DNA of 64,000 bases from positions 5,192,395 to 5,256,394 of the forward strand of contig RPFO01000104.1 of assembly GCA_009746045.1 (NCBI GenBank), in the 5' to 3' direction. The position numbers and the translations under genes were made by a program. This DNA is from Mesostigma viride (lineage: Eukaryota; Streptophyta; Mesostigmatophyceae; Mesostigmatales; Mesostigmataceae). The notes under the pieces are model-generated. The model was not told the DNA's origin and did not search any database. It saw nothing but the letters and a program-made list of their open reading frames with translations. Shown one piece after another: positions 40,791 to 59,940 of the stretch. The number at the start of each line of letters is the position of its first letter. Position 1 is the first letter of the stretch.

Positions 40791-40983
40791 TATAGAGATT
40801 TGACATGGCTCTGTATAGACGGTTTATAGCTGGGCGTTTGCTTTGGTTTGAGTGATTTCACTCTGCTGTTGAGTAATTATATTATGATGCGCCTATTACG
40901 ATGCGCCTTTCTAAGACGCACTTGCCAGTATAAACGGTTACGGCTGCCACGCAGTATAGACAAAGTTACGCACGTGACCAGCT

Positions 40984-42357
40984 ATGACGACTACCAAAGC
41001 AAAACGAGGGCTGGAAAAGGAGCTGGCACAGCTTCCCAGCGCCCAGCCCAACCCTCTCGCCCTCGCCATTGTTCAGCCGCCAGGCTTACCCGCCAAACCC
41101 TCGCCAAGCGCCTCGCCTGAGCCCAAGAAACCATGCCACGATCGCCACAAATGGAGCAAATTCTTGCCCGGCGACGGAATGTTCTCCCTCCTCGAGTGGC
41201 AGCAGCTGTCGCCGCAGGAAGTCGTCGAAGTTCTCCAGTTCCTCACACAGGAGCGGAAGCTCTTTGTGACCTGGAGAGGGGGGGCGGCTATCGACTACCG
41301 CGACACGTCCTGGCTCTACACCTGTGCCGAATCCCGCCAACGCCAGTTTATCTTGACCAGCTACTACCAGCGCAGCTTCGGCGACATCCACAGAGAACTT
41401 TGGAACGCACTCAACGCCCCAGCCCCCGCACAGCCGGCAGCCCCATCGGCTTCCTCCCTCTGCAAGGATGACATCCGCGCAGTGCTGGAGGAGCACGTGA
41501 CCTGGCCGCTGGCCGAGAAGATGACCTCGCTGAACACCACGCTCAACACGGTCGAGGCCCGGGTCTCCAACGTGGAAACCAAGGTCGTCCACAAGCTACA
41601 ACCACAGTTCACGGCGCTACACACCGCGGCGCAGGCTTCGGAAACGCATGCTGCACTTGTCTCTCGCCTTAACCAGGTGGAAGGCAAGTGCGGCGTGCTC
41701 ATGAAGAAGCTTGAGGCCATCACTGCCCACACCGAGGCCCTGGCCACACAGGTCCCAAAGCTAGCGGAGCAGACGGCCACCATTGCCTCCCAGCCACCCC
41801 GGCAGGATGCTGGTGACCTCCCGCTCTCCTACGCGGACCTGCTGCGGACAGCGACCGCCTCCACCACCGACGCCATCGCCACGAAGCTCCAGGAGCTGGA
41901 TGACCACCGCCAGGCCCAGCAACGGGAGGTCACCGATCGCGCTCGCCGCGAGTGCCGAGTGGTGCTACGTCGCTTCCCCCAGAAGCCAGGTGAGACGTCA
42001 ACCTCCCTTGCTGACGAGATCAAGAACCAGCTTCTTACCCTCATGGGCCTGGTAGGTGAGGTAGAACTGCGTGGGTGCCACCGCCTTCCCCACTCACGGG
42101 ACAAGGCGGCCACCCCACCAGTCCTGCTCACCTTCCTCTCCCCTGAGGATAAGCAGCGGTTCCTCTCTCGTCGCAAGCGGTTGCACGATCTCACCTGGAC
42201 GCTGGATGACGACCTAACCCCCGCTCAGCAACAGCAGCGACGCGACCTGTGGCCGGAATACCTCCGCCATAAGCAGGACCCCCAGAAGCCCAAGGTGTAC
42301 TGGAGGGGCGGGGACCTGATGATCAACCACAAGATGTGGACGCCCCCAGCGGGCTAG
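40984..42357 (+). CDS. LINE ORF1-like RNA-binding protein, intact frame
   Basis: A 457-residue protein with an uninterrupted frame. The head is basic and Pro-rich. Residues ~55-130 form a conserved domain (FSLLEWQQLSPQEVVEVLQF). Residues ~165-290 are a long coiled coil (EKMTSLNTTLNTVEARVSNV ...). Residues ~320-440 form an RRM-like and C-terminal domain similar in plan to L1 ORF1p (RRECRVVLRRFPQKPGETST; TPPVLLTFLSPEDKQRFLSR; TWTLDDDLTPAQQQQRRDLW; VYWRGGDLMINHKMW). Such proteins trimerise, coat retrotransposon RNA and act as chaperones. No reverse transcriptase frame follows before the (TTAA)n tail at 42763. The unit may therefore be a non-autonomous element that keeps only ORF1. Confidence 0.75.
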   Translation: MTTTKAKRGLEKELAQLPSAQPNPLALAIVQPPGLPAKPSPSASPEPKKPCHDRHKWSKFLPGDGMFSLLEWQQLSPQEVVEVLQFLTQERKLFVTWRGGAAIDYRDTSWLYTCAESRQRQFILTSYYQRSFGDIHRELWNALNAPAPAQPAAPSASSLCKDDIRAVLEEHVTWPLAEKMTSLNTTLNTVEARVSNVETKVVHKLQPQFTALHTAAQASETHAALVSRLNQVEGKCGVLMKKLEAITAHTEALATQVPKLAEQTATIASQPPRQDAGDLPLSYADLLRTATASTTDAIATKLQELDDHRQAQQREVTDRARRECRVVLRRFPQKPGETSTSLADEIKNQLLTLMGLVGEVELRGCHRLPHSRDKAATPPVLLTFLSPEDKQRFLSRRKRLHDLTWTLDDDLTPAQQQQRRDLWPEYLRHKQDPQKPKVYWRGGDLMINHKMWTPPAG

Positions 42358-42783
42358 AATAGCAATAGCCCTAGCTTGTAACCATTGGAGTCACTGTCGC
42401 TAAGGCAGCCATGCCTAGAATGTTTGCCTAGCTGTGCCAACACACCTAGTCACGTGCCGCCAACGCACGGTACACAACCAGCCATAGCCTTAGTAGCCTA
42501 GTTCTAGTACAGCCATGCTACGCCCTGGCTATGTTCAGATTACTTGCCCACGCTCCTTGCTATGATATGCTCACATGGGTCTTATTGCACCCACAGTTTG
42601 CCGGATCGTTAGCCTGTCCTTTTAGCTAGCCGCGCCCGATTGCAGCTGTGGCATGCCTTTGGCATGAAGGAGACTGGGGGTCTCTGCCCTTTCTCCTGTA
42701 GTGCACACACAGGGATTAAAAGCACTTCGGTGCTCCGTGACTCCCCAACGGGAGCACGAGTTTAATTAATTAATTAATTAATA
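42358..42783 (+). repeat. 3' region of the ORF1 element with UUCG hairpin, stem-loop and (TTAA)n tail
   Basis: After the ORF1 stop, ~360 bases of 3' region end with AGCACTTCGGTGCT (42721-42734; five-pair stem closed by an extra-stable UUCG-type loop), then CTCCCCAACGGGAG (42740-42753) and TTTAATTAATTAATTAATTAATA to 42783. Confidence 0.75.
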
Positions 42784-42933
42784 TTATGTTGTTAGCCACA
42801 TCCTGCCCCGGGGATATGCATCATGGACCACCGCTATCGCGTAACGGGTGTTACGCAGTGAATATTGACTTACCTCAATATGCTCCGCTCTGGTTCTGTT
42901 TGATGTCTTAGCTCTCAGTGCATCTGAATCATC

Positions 42934-44367
42934 ATGAAACACCTTATGACTTTCTGGCATGCTCTTACCCTCCACAGAATACGGCAATCCAGTGGCATTG
43001 ATTACCGGAAGTACACTGCTATTTCTCGGCAGTTCCCCTATCGTATCTCCTCACAGGCATGGCGGAAGCGTTGTCGCATCAACACGCGCCATAACCATCA
43101 CTGCAAGGATGACCATACTCTACGTCGCCTCCGGCGCTTACAGCGCACGCATTTGTCGCTTACCAACTCCACTCGCCCACACCCCGTAAGCACCCATCGC
43201 GTCATTTATGCCATTTACAACCGCAGGTACCCTCAGCGTATCTACGTTGGCCAGACGCAACGGGATGCCTGGACGCGTTTTCAGGAACATGTCCGAGCGG
43301 CACGCCGCCTTCATATTGGCCGCCCTGCCGCCAACGACGACACCCCCCTACATGGCGCCATGGCCCAATACGGGTGGTGGGATTGGCGAGTCGTCCCCTT
43401 GGAACATGTCCCCGGCACCTTTACCGGCGCCGCTTTTCGCAAAGCCGCAGGGCATCGGGAAACGTTTTGGAAACGAATGTTACATGCATTTCTGCCCCAC
43501 GGTTTTTGCATTGAAGGCAAGAGTTTCAAAGCTCGGTCTCGCCGCCGCCCGCCTCCCCTCCGTCCCCGCCCTCTTATGTTCATCCGTGCCTGGCGTCTGA
43601 AGCACAATCTCCACCCATATCGCCCCTATCCCCCCAGCGTCACCCCGGCCCCTCCACCTTCCACACATGTGTCCACCGATCCTTCCCTTTACTCCACCAG
43701 TCTCCGCTGCTTACGTCACATGTCTCGGCTTATGCAACGCGGCAACTTTCATGCATCCTATCTCGAAGCCTGCAGCTTGAAGAAGCTTACCAGCTTACAC
43801 ATTGCCGTCGGGTCGTGCTCCCCAGCTGATCTGCAAGTCCCCCGCTCCCATGCCACTAGTCTGCGAGGCCTTCTCTCACGTATCATTCGGCACCGTGTCA
43901 ATGGGAATGCAGATGCACTGCGTCCGCGCCGTTTGCTGATCTCACCTTTCATTCATGCTGCGATGGATGAGCTGTGTTTGCCACACATTCTGCATTTGCC
44001 GCAAGTGCAGGCTGCGATGCCGCTCGTGGTGCGCAACACTTTCGGCACTCCCATTGCCGCCTGGCATTACTCTCCCACCTTGGGACAAATGGTTTTCAGC
44101 AACGGGAAGGTCAGCCGCGATACAACGCCCACCGAGCTGGCCACCATCTTGGCAGGGCCCTGCCCCTGCCAACAACAACGGTATTTCAAGTACCTTGATC
44201 CCACCTCACAGCACGTCATGACCGCTGACCTCAGCATCCTGCCGAGCCACACGCTTGTAGACCTTTTTGCCAAAGGCACCAAGTTTCGGCCGTGGGTCCA
44301 GCGCACGTGTGCCAAAGAGGTGAATGCACTGCTCTCCACATCACTGCGCAAATTTGCAATGCCATGA
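42934..44367 (+). CDS. permuted Penelope-like element ORF1: GIY-YIG endonuclease and linker domain
   Basis: A 477-residue protein. Residues ~89-150 are a GIY-YIG nuclease: VIYAIYN (91-96), RIYVGQT (102-108), RFQEHVRAARR (115-125) with the catalytic Arg and His/Glu region. A ~300-residue linker follows with Pro-rich parts and conserved-looking segments (NTFGTPIAAWHYSPTLGQMV; GPCPCQQQ, a CxC pair; HVMTADLSILP; KGTKFRPW). The ORF stops at 44367 in an ATGA overlap with the RT gene. In most Penelope-like elements GIY-YIG is C-terminal to RT. The N-terminal position defines the permuted clade reported from green algae (Chlamys) and animals (Naiad). The frame is intact. Confidence 0.88.
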   Translation: MKHLMTFWHALTLHRIRQSSGIDYRKYTAISRQFPYRISSQAWRKRCRINTRHNHHCKDDHTLRRLRRLQRTHLSLTNSTRPHPVSTHRVIYAIYNRRYPQRIYVGQTQRDAWTRFQEHVRAARRLHIGRPAANDDTPLHGAMAQYGWWDWRVVPLEHVPGTFTGAAFRKAAGHRETFWKRMLHAFLPHGFCIEGKSFKARSRRRPPPLRPRPLMFIRAWRLKHNLHPYRPYPPSVTPAPPPSTHVSTDPSLYSTSLRCLRHMSRLMQRGNFHASYLEACSLKKLTSLHIAVGSCSPADLQVPRSHATSLRGLLSRIIRHRVNGNADALRPRRLLISPFIHAAMDELCLPHILHLPQVQAAMPLVVRNTFGTPIAAWHYSPTLGQMVFSNGKVSRDTTPTELATILAGPCPCQQQRYFKYLDPTSQHVMTADLSILPSHTLVDLFAKGTKFRPWVQRTCAKEVNALLSTSLRKFAMP

Positions 44368-45989
44368 GCACGGACCTACAGCTTGCTCCCCTTGCCATGG
44401 AACCGTGGTTTCGCGCCGTCATTCACGAATGCAATGCACGTCTCACCAGGCTTGATTACCGTCTCCAGCAGGTCCACCGCACCACCTGGCTCAACACCAC
44501 AGATAAAGCACTTCTTGACCACTTCAAGCAGGACTTTATCATCACGTGTGTTGACAAGAGTGCCAACAACTTTGCTTTCATATGCAAGAAGCACTACCTT
44601 GCTACTTTGCAACACGAGTTGGCGTCCAGCCCTACCTATGTTCAGCGTGCACAGTCCACCGCCAGTATCACCGCTGCTCATCGGGCTTTTCTGCACAGCC
44701 AAAACATTTTTGCTCGGGCATTCCTTAAGCGGCAGCGACGCGCCACCACCACTACGTTCCCATATCTGTATCTCACTCTTAAGCTGCACAAAACTCCTGT
44801 TGCTTTGCGCACCATTGCTGCGTCGCATTCAGCCCCACTGATGCCTCTCTCGAAACTCATCTGCCATGCTTTGAATGCTCTTCTCCCCGAAGCCAATGCA
44901 TTATGGGTGGAGGTGCTGTCGAATGCCGGGTATGAATGCGCTGGTAGTTGGATCGTCATAGACTCAGCCCAAGTACGCCTACGCCTTGCCGCCCTTAGCC
45001 GTTCTAAGACAGCAGCAGAGAAACGTATACCTATGCCCATAGCCACCTATGATTTCACCACTCTATATACCACACTAGATTTGCACGATTTGAAAGCTCG
45101 TTTAGATAGCCTCCTTACTCGTCTGTATGCACGTAGGCCTCACGGGCGCAACCACCTGCACGTGCGTGTTTCTCAGACCAAGCCCACGGCAACGTGGCTC
45201 TCAGGGATCGCGGCAGGTGCTATCGTGCGGGATGGTTATAATTATATTATCACGAAGGCTGACCTTGTCCATTGGATCTCTTATCTTGTTGATAACACCT
45301 TCATCTGTTTTGCGGGCAATGTATACCAACAAGCTATCGGCATCCCTATGGGCACTAACTGTGCCGGGCTCCTTGCAAACCTCTATCTATACACTTATGA
45401 GCTTGCATTCATGGAGAATCTCATTGCCTCAAACGATGATGTTCTCATCAGGCGTTTTATCCATACATGTCGATACATTGATGATGTCATCGCTTTCGAC
45501 AACCCTGATTTCGCAACCCATTTGTATATCACCGCTGGTCTGCCTGGCATCTACCCGCAAGCGTCCCTCACATTAAAGCTCACGTCGGAGGATACTCATT
45601 GCAATTACCTCGATCTTAACATTACCCATAACAAGAAGGGCTGGCGTACGGCTATCTATGATAAGCGCAAGGATCCTAAATACCAGCAAATTCCTTTTAT
45701 TCGTTACCCCGATATTCACAGTCTCCTTTCCCACACAGCAAAATATGGTGTTGTTCTTTCTCAGTTACATCGTTTTTCCCGTCTTTGTTCTTATCGTGTT
45801 GATTTCATCACGACTCTTGTTGAACTCTTGCAGCGTTTATTGGTCAAAGACTATGACCGAGCCATTATGCTCCGTCAAGTCCGATGTTTTTTGCAACGTC
45901 ACCCACATCTGTTCGGTGCTGCCCCTTGGCACAAGCTCTACAAACAGGTCGTGGACCGGCTGGATCGCATAGTATCTCCGCACATCTGA
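44364..45989 (+). CDS. permuted Penelope-like element ORF2: reverse transcriptase
   Basis: Starts at the ATG that overlaps the ORF1 stop (ATGA, 44364-44367), although the frame is open from 44292. It runs ~541 residues. RT boxes in order: IITCVDKSANNFAFICKK (box 1); PYLYLTLKLHKTPVALRTIA (box 2); IATYDFTTLYTTLDL (box A with catalytic Asp); QQAIGIPMGTNCAGLLANLY (box B/4); RYIDDVIAF (YIDD at 45474-45485, box C); SEDTHCNYLDLNI (box D); KYQQIPFIRYPDIHS, a Penelope-type thumb signature. All catalytic Asp residues are present. The frame is -1 relative to ORF1, so translation needs reinitiation, slippage, or the two were one ORF before an indel. Related to telomerase RT by descent. Confidence 0.92.
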   Translation: MSTDLQLAPLAMEPWFRAVIHECNARLTRLDYRLQQVHRTTWLNTTDKALLDHFKQDFIITCVDKSANNFAFICKKHYLATLQHELASSPTYVQRAQSTASITAAHRAFLHSQNIFARAFLKRQRRATTTTFPYLYLTLKLHKTPVALRTIAASHSAPLMPLSKLICHALNALLPEANALWVEVLSNAGYECAGSWIVIDSAQVRLRLAALSRSKTAAEKRIPMPIATYDFTTLYTTLDLHDLKARLDSLLTRLYARRPHGRNHLHVRVSQTKPTATWLSGIAAGAIVRDGYNYIITKADLVHWISYLVDNTFICFAGNVYQQAIGIPMGTNCAGLLANLYLYTYELAFMENLIASNDDVLIRRFIHTCRYIDDVIAFDNPDFATHLYITAGLPGIYPQASLTLKLTSEDTHCNYLDLNITHNKKGWRTAIYDKRKDPKYQQIPFIRYPDIHSLLSHTAKYGVVLSQLHRFSRLCSYRVDFITTLVELLQRLLVKDYDRAIMLRQVRCFLQRHPHLFGAAPWHKLYKQVVDRLDRIVSPHI

Positions 45990-46560
45990 ACCCTGTGATG
46001 CCAGATCTCCTTTGCGGCCGTTCCGAGCTTGGCACTGGATTCGTTGTCCACATCGTCGCGTCGCTGCCGCAACACGATGTTTTCTGGCATCCGCGGGCTT
46101 TTGGTTCCCGCCGCACATTTGAAAGTGCTGTCCTCCGGCTTTTTGCCTTTGCACCGTGTGCAGTTCTTGGACGTTTGGAATCATGGCATGGCTAACGTGA
46201 TGACTGACTAGCTAGACCTTTTCAGTGGTTTTCCATTTGCGGGTATTTCCTCGTAAATGGTGGGAGAGCGATCGCAGCAATGGTGCTCACCACTAGACAC
46301 TCCCGGCCAGTTAGGCTAGAAACACACGCCCTGATCAAGCATGCTGTTTCCGGCCCCACCGTCTAGGTCATCTAGTCGCTCCACACGTAAGCCAGCCATA
46401 ATTTCAATGCACAAGGATACACATTTCCATCACCATTCATCTTCATCATCCTGAACGACTCGAAAACGCGGAAAAGATAACGGCAGGCTCGAGCTACCAT
46501 GGTCCGGATTCTCCCGATTTCTGGCCTGCGCTGGTTGTCTCTTTGATATATTAAGAACAT
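45990..46560 (+). other. 3' flank of the Penelope-like element
   Basis: Non-coding. It contains GGCGGTTCC-free unique sequence to about 46540, where AATATATTAAGAACATAGC begins another retroelement 3' end in the opposite orientation. The exact 3' end of the Penelope-like element cannot be fixed without a second copy. Confidence 0.4.
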
Positions 46561-46650
46561 AGCTCCGTAGGGAGCATATGTAACACATATCCCTGCTCAA
46601 TGAATTAGACTCGTGCTCCTGTTGGGGAGTCACGGATCGAGCATTAACCC
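46555..46650 (-). repeat. LINE-type 3' end, minus strand
   Basis: AACATAGCTCCGTAGGGAGC then ATATGTAACACATATCCCTG, followed by GTGCTCCTGTTGGGGAGTCA (~46614). The last is the reverse complement of the terminal stem-loop at 42732-42755. The Penelope-like element is thus flanked by inverted copies of the same 3' module. Confidence 0.65.
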
Positions 46651-48960
46651 CATTTTTCCGCGTTTTCCGCGGCCCGGCACTGAACGCAAATGGTTTTCAC
46701 CTTTGCGGAGTGCCTGATCAGAATTACCCCCGATGAATGGATGGATACATGGGGACACACAATCCTACCGGTCTAATCTATCTACAACACGATCAAGCCA
46801 ACTCTATTATTCTAAGCTCTCTACCCTAGGGGTCCTGTCTAGCGTGCTTCCCGCGTGTTTGCAAACGCGGGCGCTTCCCCACCCGGGAGGGGGTTCGTTG
46901 TCCTCTATGACCTGGGCCCACTCGGCCTTGTCCATCATCTTGTTCCAAATCACGGAGAGGCCTTGGCCCCCCATGTCCTCTACTAGCTGTTCTTTGAAGG
47001 TGCGTCCCTGCTCAAGAAGGGGCATATGGGTTTTTAATTCAGTCTGGGCTACAACCTGCAGGCTGTGGAGGATGTAAATTCACCTACTGTGGGTGCCCAA
47101 TGTGCACCTGCACCACCATGATGGATCATACCCAAAAGCAGTGTATCCACACATATGCTACGTGGTACGTTGTACGTACATATCTCTCGGACCTGATGCA
47201 TGCATGCGGCATGCAATATGCAGCCCATCGAGAAAATGAGACACATAGTACTGGTACATTGAATAATCAACTACTTATATTAGAAACTGCCTTTTGCAGG
47301 CCAACCTCCTGGTTATCTCAATCAACGTTGGAGGCTCGCCTATTTTCAAAAACTATCTGCTCCAGCACATGCGCTATCATTCAGCTGTGCAGAACCCTCT
47401 TTGCACCTTCATGAAGCCATCCATTACAGGCATAGCAGGGTCACAGCCTCTGCGTGGATAAACCCGTGCAACCGGAGGAAGGGACATTACTAAGCTACAA
47501 CGCCTACCTTATCTTCAAAGAGTGCTATTCCTTAAAATTGCTGGGCCCTTCCCGAATTCTACCCGTGACTCTTAAGATCCTGGCCCATGCAAGCGGCTCG
47601 CCCACCAAACCTGGCCAGCATGTACCTCATACCTCAGACGCCGAACTTGCGCATCCATGCATGCACCTGCCGCCATCGAATGAACGCCATCAAAAGCATA
47701 GCAAGTATGCACAGGATGCAATCCAACACTTGACCGATGTGCTGTCTTTCCGACGCTCAGAACTGGGGGCACAGATGAGCCCGCCACCACATCAGTAGCC
47801 ACATGCATCAAGTACCCAGGTCTGGAGCTGCCCCGAGGAAAGGACAAGAAAGCTAAGTCTGCCTGGTACAGTATGAGGCGGACTGCTTCCAGGCCGAATG
47901 GTCTTGGCTTGTGCCCACTGAAATCGTAGCATGGTAGTATCACACTACAGGTAGCCCAGGTAATTCGTCCAAGATTCAATCTCCTGCGGCGTGGCGCCTT
48001 CAACTGGGCCCTCATTGCCACGTCCACTCCACACCACCTATGTAAATCCCCTTGTTGCTCTGCCTGGCTTTTCTGACATCGTTACAGCAACAGACGTTAT
48101 TTTTAATTGCCCTCCGTGGCAACCGGCGGGCCACTTGCCGTGCGTTGCGAGTTGACGCCTGGACACAGCATGGGTACACCTCCATGCCGGCCTCTCCAAT
48201 GACTTTAAGAGTCTCTTGCCTCGGCTCTCATGGCTCGGGTCCCTTAGTCGCACACACATGCCAAGGGACATGCCTGCGTGCCGTCCTTGCGTGCGCGGGT
48301 ACACCGTGGGACACTTGTGCTTCGCAAGGTCACAAACACCTAATCAAGGGGTGATTTACTCACAACAGGACTGATCCCTTCCCCCCCGTACCCCCCCTCT
48401 CTCTCCCCCATAATCTCAAGGAGGATGCTCGCGCGTCCGTGCACAGAGGGTGACCCAATAACGCAGTCTTCTTGTCCACAATGGGTATAAGATGACACGC
48501 GAACCGACAACGAGTGGGGCGACTCGCCTCACTACGCCCCCCCATTGCCAGATGCATCAAACTCGAGCCGAGCACGGCCATTCCAAAGCATGGCATCCAA
48601 CCGGCGCACTTGCCATCATCGGATCCGCATGTCTGCCATGAGAACGACCCCAGAAGAAAGCGCCAAGGTGAAGAAAAAGATGGCGGCCCAGTGACACTGG
48701 ACTGCGGGTGAATGCCATCCCCTGGTCTGCACATGACATGGCGTCGCTGCACTGCCAGACTACCACGCCCTCATAGGGCCATGCTTCTGCTCCCCGGCAC
48801 ATATGCGACCCTCACCATGCCCCCCTGGAGTATCACCATGCCCCGAGAAATCCCGGCGCCCACACACAGCCATGCTGCTGCCCAGCCTCCCTGCTACCCA
48901 ACATTCCTTCTCTCCCCCCTCTTTCCTGGAAACGTTGCGGCACCCTGATTCCCCCTAGTT
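46651..48960. other. no gene recognised; scattered retroelement scraps
   Basis: About 2.3 kb. A fragment near 47010-47110 (AAGAAGGGGCATATGG, CTGGGCTACAACCTGCAGGC, CACCTGCACCACCATGATGG) repeats the 3' module also seen at 56225-56330. The remainder, 3' of the permease gene, has no supportable coding region. Confidence 0.45.
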
Positions 48961-57437
<8,477 letters not shown>

Positions 57438-59940
57438 TGCTGGAGTCTAGCGGGAACGGAGTGAGGCGCCCACTCGCTTAAATCTCGCGACTGCGTCTGA
57501 TACACGTTGGAAGCCAACCAATGGAAAAGTGGCTGCCTTGTGACGGGATGGCCTTGATGCCGTGCCCCCCAGGTGACAATGCTTTCAAAGGCCGGGGATG
57601 AGGCAGGCCGTCAAAGATTTGCGTAGGCAGGCAGGCGCGCGCTTCCGTCAGTGACTGTGACGAGAGGCAGTGATAATGAAGCGCGAGCCGCTTTCCTGGA
57701 GCAAGACAATGCATGGATGGACGTGGGGGGGGCGCATGGGACACCGAGGGCATGGAGGTGAAGGCGATGTCAGATGGGGGGAAGTGAAAGGGGCGTTAAG
57801 GGGGGGGGGGGGGTGCTGTTACAAGAGGAAAAGTATGAGAAAGGTACCAAGTCACGCACTTGTTTGTACCCCGTGACTCTCCCGACAGAGGAAGTGAAGG
57901 AACAAAGATTGAATGAGCAAGACCATCGGAGGACATCATGGAGAGGATGGGCTAATGACTTGTTATGCTGTCATTTCGGCATATGTCTTGCCATGCTAGA
58001 GAATGGGTCGCACTCGTGAGGCCTAGTGCTGCTTGCCATATGAGCAAGCTCAATATTGAAAAAACACGGGAAGATTTGCAAGAGAAGCCTTTGTAAATGA
58101 CAAGCCCCCCTGACAATAAAGCAGTGCTTCTTTGTGCCAGAGGTTCAGAGTTAACAAGTCCATTCAAGACTGTGCACCCCACAGGAGGCTAATCCATAAA
58201 TAGATTGGTTTGTGTAGTGTCATGGCAAGTTGATGGTGAAAGTAAAAGTGGATCACTCAGCCAAGACAGGGCAGGTGTGGAAGCCCCGAGTTTACCCTGA
58301 AGCGCCTTTCCTGTCCGCTACGGTAGCCAGCGTATTAACATGTTGTCAATCTGCTGTAACCGTGGGGCGAAAGAGCACAACGTCAAACATGAAACAGACA
58401 AACATGTGCAGCGCACCAGATGCTTAGTGCCATATGACCATTGTAAATTTAAGATGGCACGCTTATGCTCATTTGAAGATTGCTTTAAACGACTACAAGG
58501 CCCTGTCGCGATACCCTGGCAAGCTCTCTAACCGCAAGAAACCGCCGGTGGGCCTATTCAACCATCTCCTAGCCAGTGATTCCTACAGCATGTCAGCACA
58601 TTGCGCGCTCCGTAGCCAAAATGGACCGCCTAGTCGCGTTGAGGCTCTCCACACCGAAAATCAGAAGCAGAAAACATATCACGAGCCCCACGGCACTGCT
58701 ATCAACAAGGCTGTTGTAATCACGCCAAGTTGTTCCTGGGGTGCTCTCAAGGCCAAGATCCAATACCACACCCGATGGCCCTGTTAACACGGGCGCAGAG
58801 AGGCTAACATGCGCTAAAGCCATTTGCCTAGGGAACCAACCAAATGCCAAGGTAGCTTACTTGCATACCGCCAAAGCACATCTTCTTCCCCTACAGCACG
58901 GGTGCACCGAATTCCGCCTGTGCCTTAGAAACCTTTGAAAGTATCTTCAAACATGTTATTCAATGGAAGGTGGTCACGGGTTTATTGCCGTCAACGATGG
59001 CACGATCGGGGGAACTAATGCCAATGTCCTGTGACTGTAACTGTGTGCGACCCGCGTTGGTGCGATTACAAAACTATGGGCCCTCGGTACATGCCCTCGG
59101 TACATGCCCTCGGTACATGCCCTCGTTGGTGTCGTTGTCCCGCACAGCGCACTATTGGACACGGCTTGCGCATGCACCGCGAACGGCCATTTGCCGGGGC
59201 TTTTGTGTTGCAGGGCGGGGCTTCCTGCCGCGTGTACAGTGGCGCGAAGCAGTTTAACCCTGAGATCTTGAGAATTGCCAGGTGTCAACACTGAATCTAC
59301 GAGAAGGTAGTTGATACTAGAGTATCTCGGGTCGGACTTCATGGTGAGCAACTGACAGGAATAAAGATCTCGTCTCAGAACAAAGGCGATGACAGCAGAC
59401 CGAGCGTCACAGGCTGACAGCATTGTCATTCTGCAACCAGCATTGACCAGCGACCTCCAATTTGTAATCACACTTACGATCACACTTGATAAAAACTCAC
59501 GATAAACTGACGTGCTAGACTAGTGGGCCATCATCATGGGTTATCTTCTAGTGTAGTTTCGGCTTTTACGACAATGATGACTACATAACTTTCGTTGTAC
59601 ATTTTCATATATTATCTTCGTTGTTGCTGCATTTATATTATGCAGTATGAATTGACGAGACCAGATATATTTGCTAATGCGATCTGTGGCGTTGGAGAGA
59701 ATTTGGTAGCTTTATGCCGACTGTAAGGCAATAGAAGGCGGGAAGTTTCTAGTCTGTATCCCTGATCTATCTAGTAAGGGTTGGGGAAATGGGCACACTG
59801 TATCCGGTAAATTGCGCTGGTCGTTCTTGCAGTTGAATGTGGTTTATGGCATCTGGGGTCATTCTTCCCATTTCTTTCCTGCAGTCAAGTAAACCTCATG
59901 ATAACATGTTGCGCATGTGCCCCATTGTGCCTAGGTGCAG
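57438..59940. other. intergenic region between divergent permease and ENGase genes
   Basis: 2.5 kb with no recognised gene. It includes a poly-G run (~57800-57813) and a triple 15-bp repeat CGGTACATGCCCT at ~59076-59122. Promoters or first non-coding exons of both neighbours probably lie here. A possible acceptor (TGCAG) directly precedes the ATG at 59941, so an upstream exon for the next gene cannot be excluded. Confidence 0.45.

Noticed and set aside
40984-42357. Intact ORF1-like gene as a domesticated host gene
   Set aside because: It has retroelement-type 3' structure and tail and close dead relatives nearby, so a mobile-element origin is simpler; domestication is not excluded.
46733-48030. 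Several 100-150-codon frames on both strands
   Set aside because: No family signature, overlapping on opposite strands, and retroelement 3' scraps run through part of the region.
58434-58787. 117-codon frame between permease and ENGase
   Set aside because: No recognisable domain, no splice-consistent neighbours and composition like surrounding non-coding DNA.
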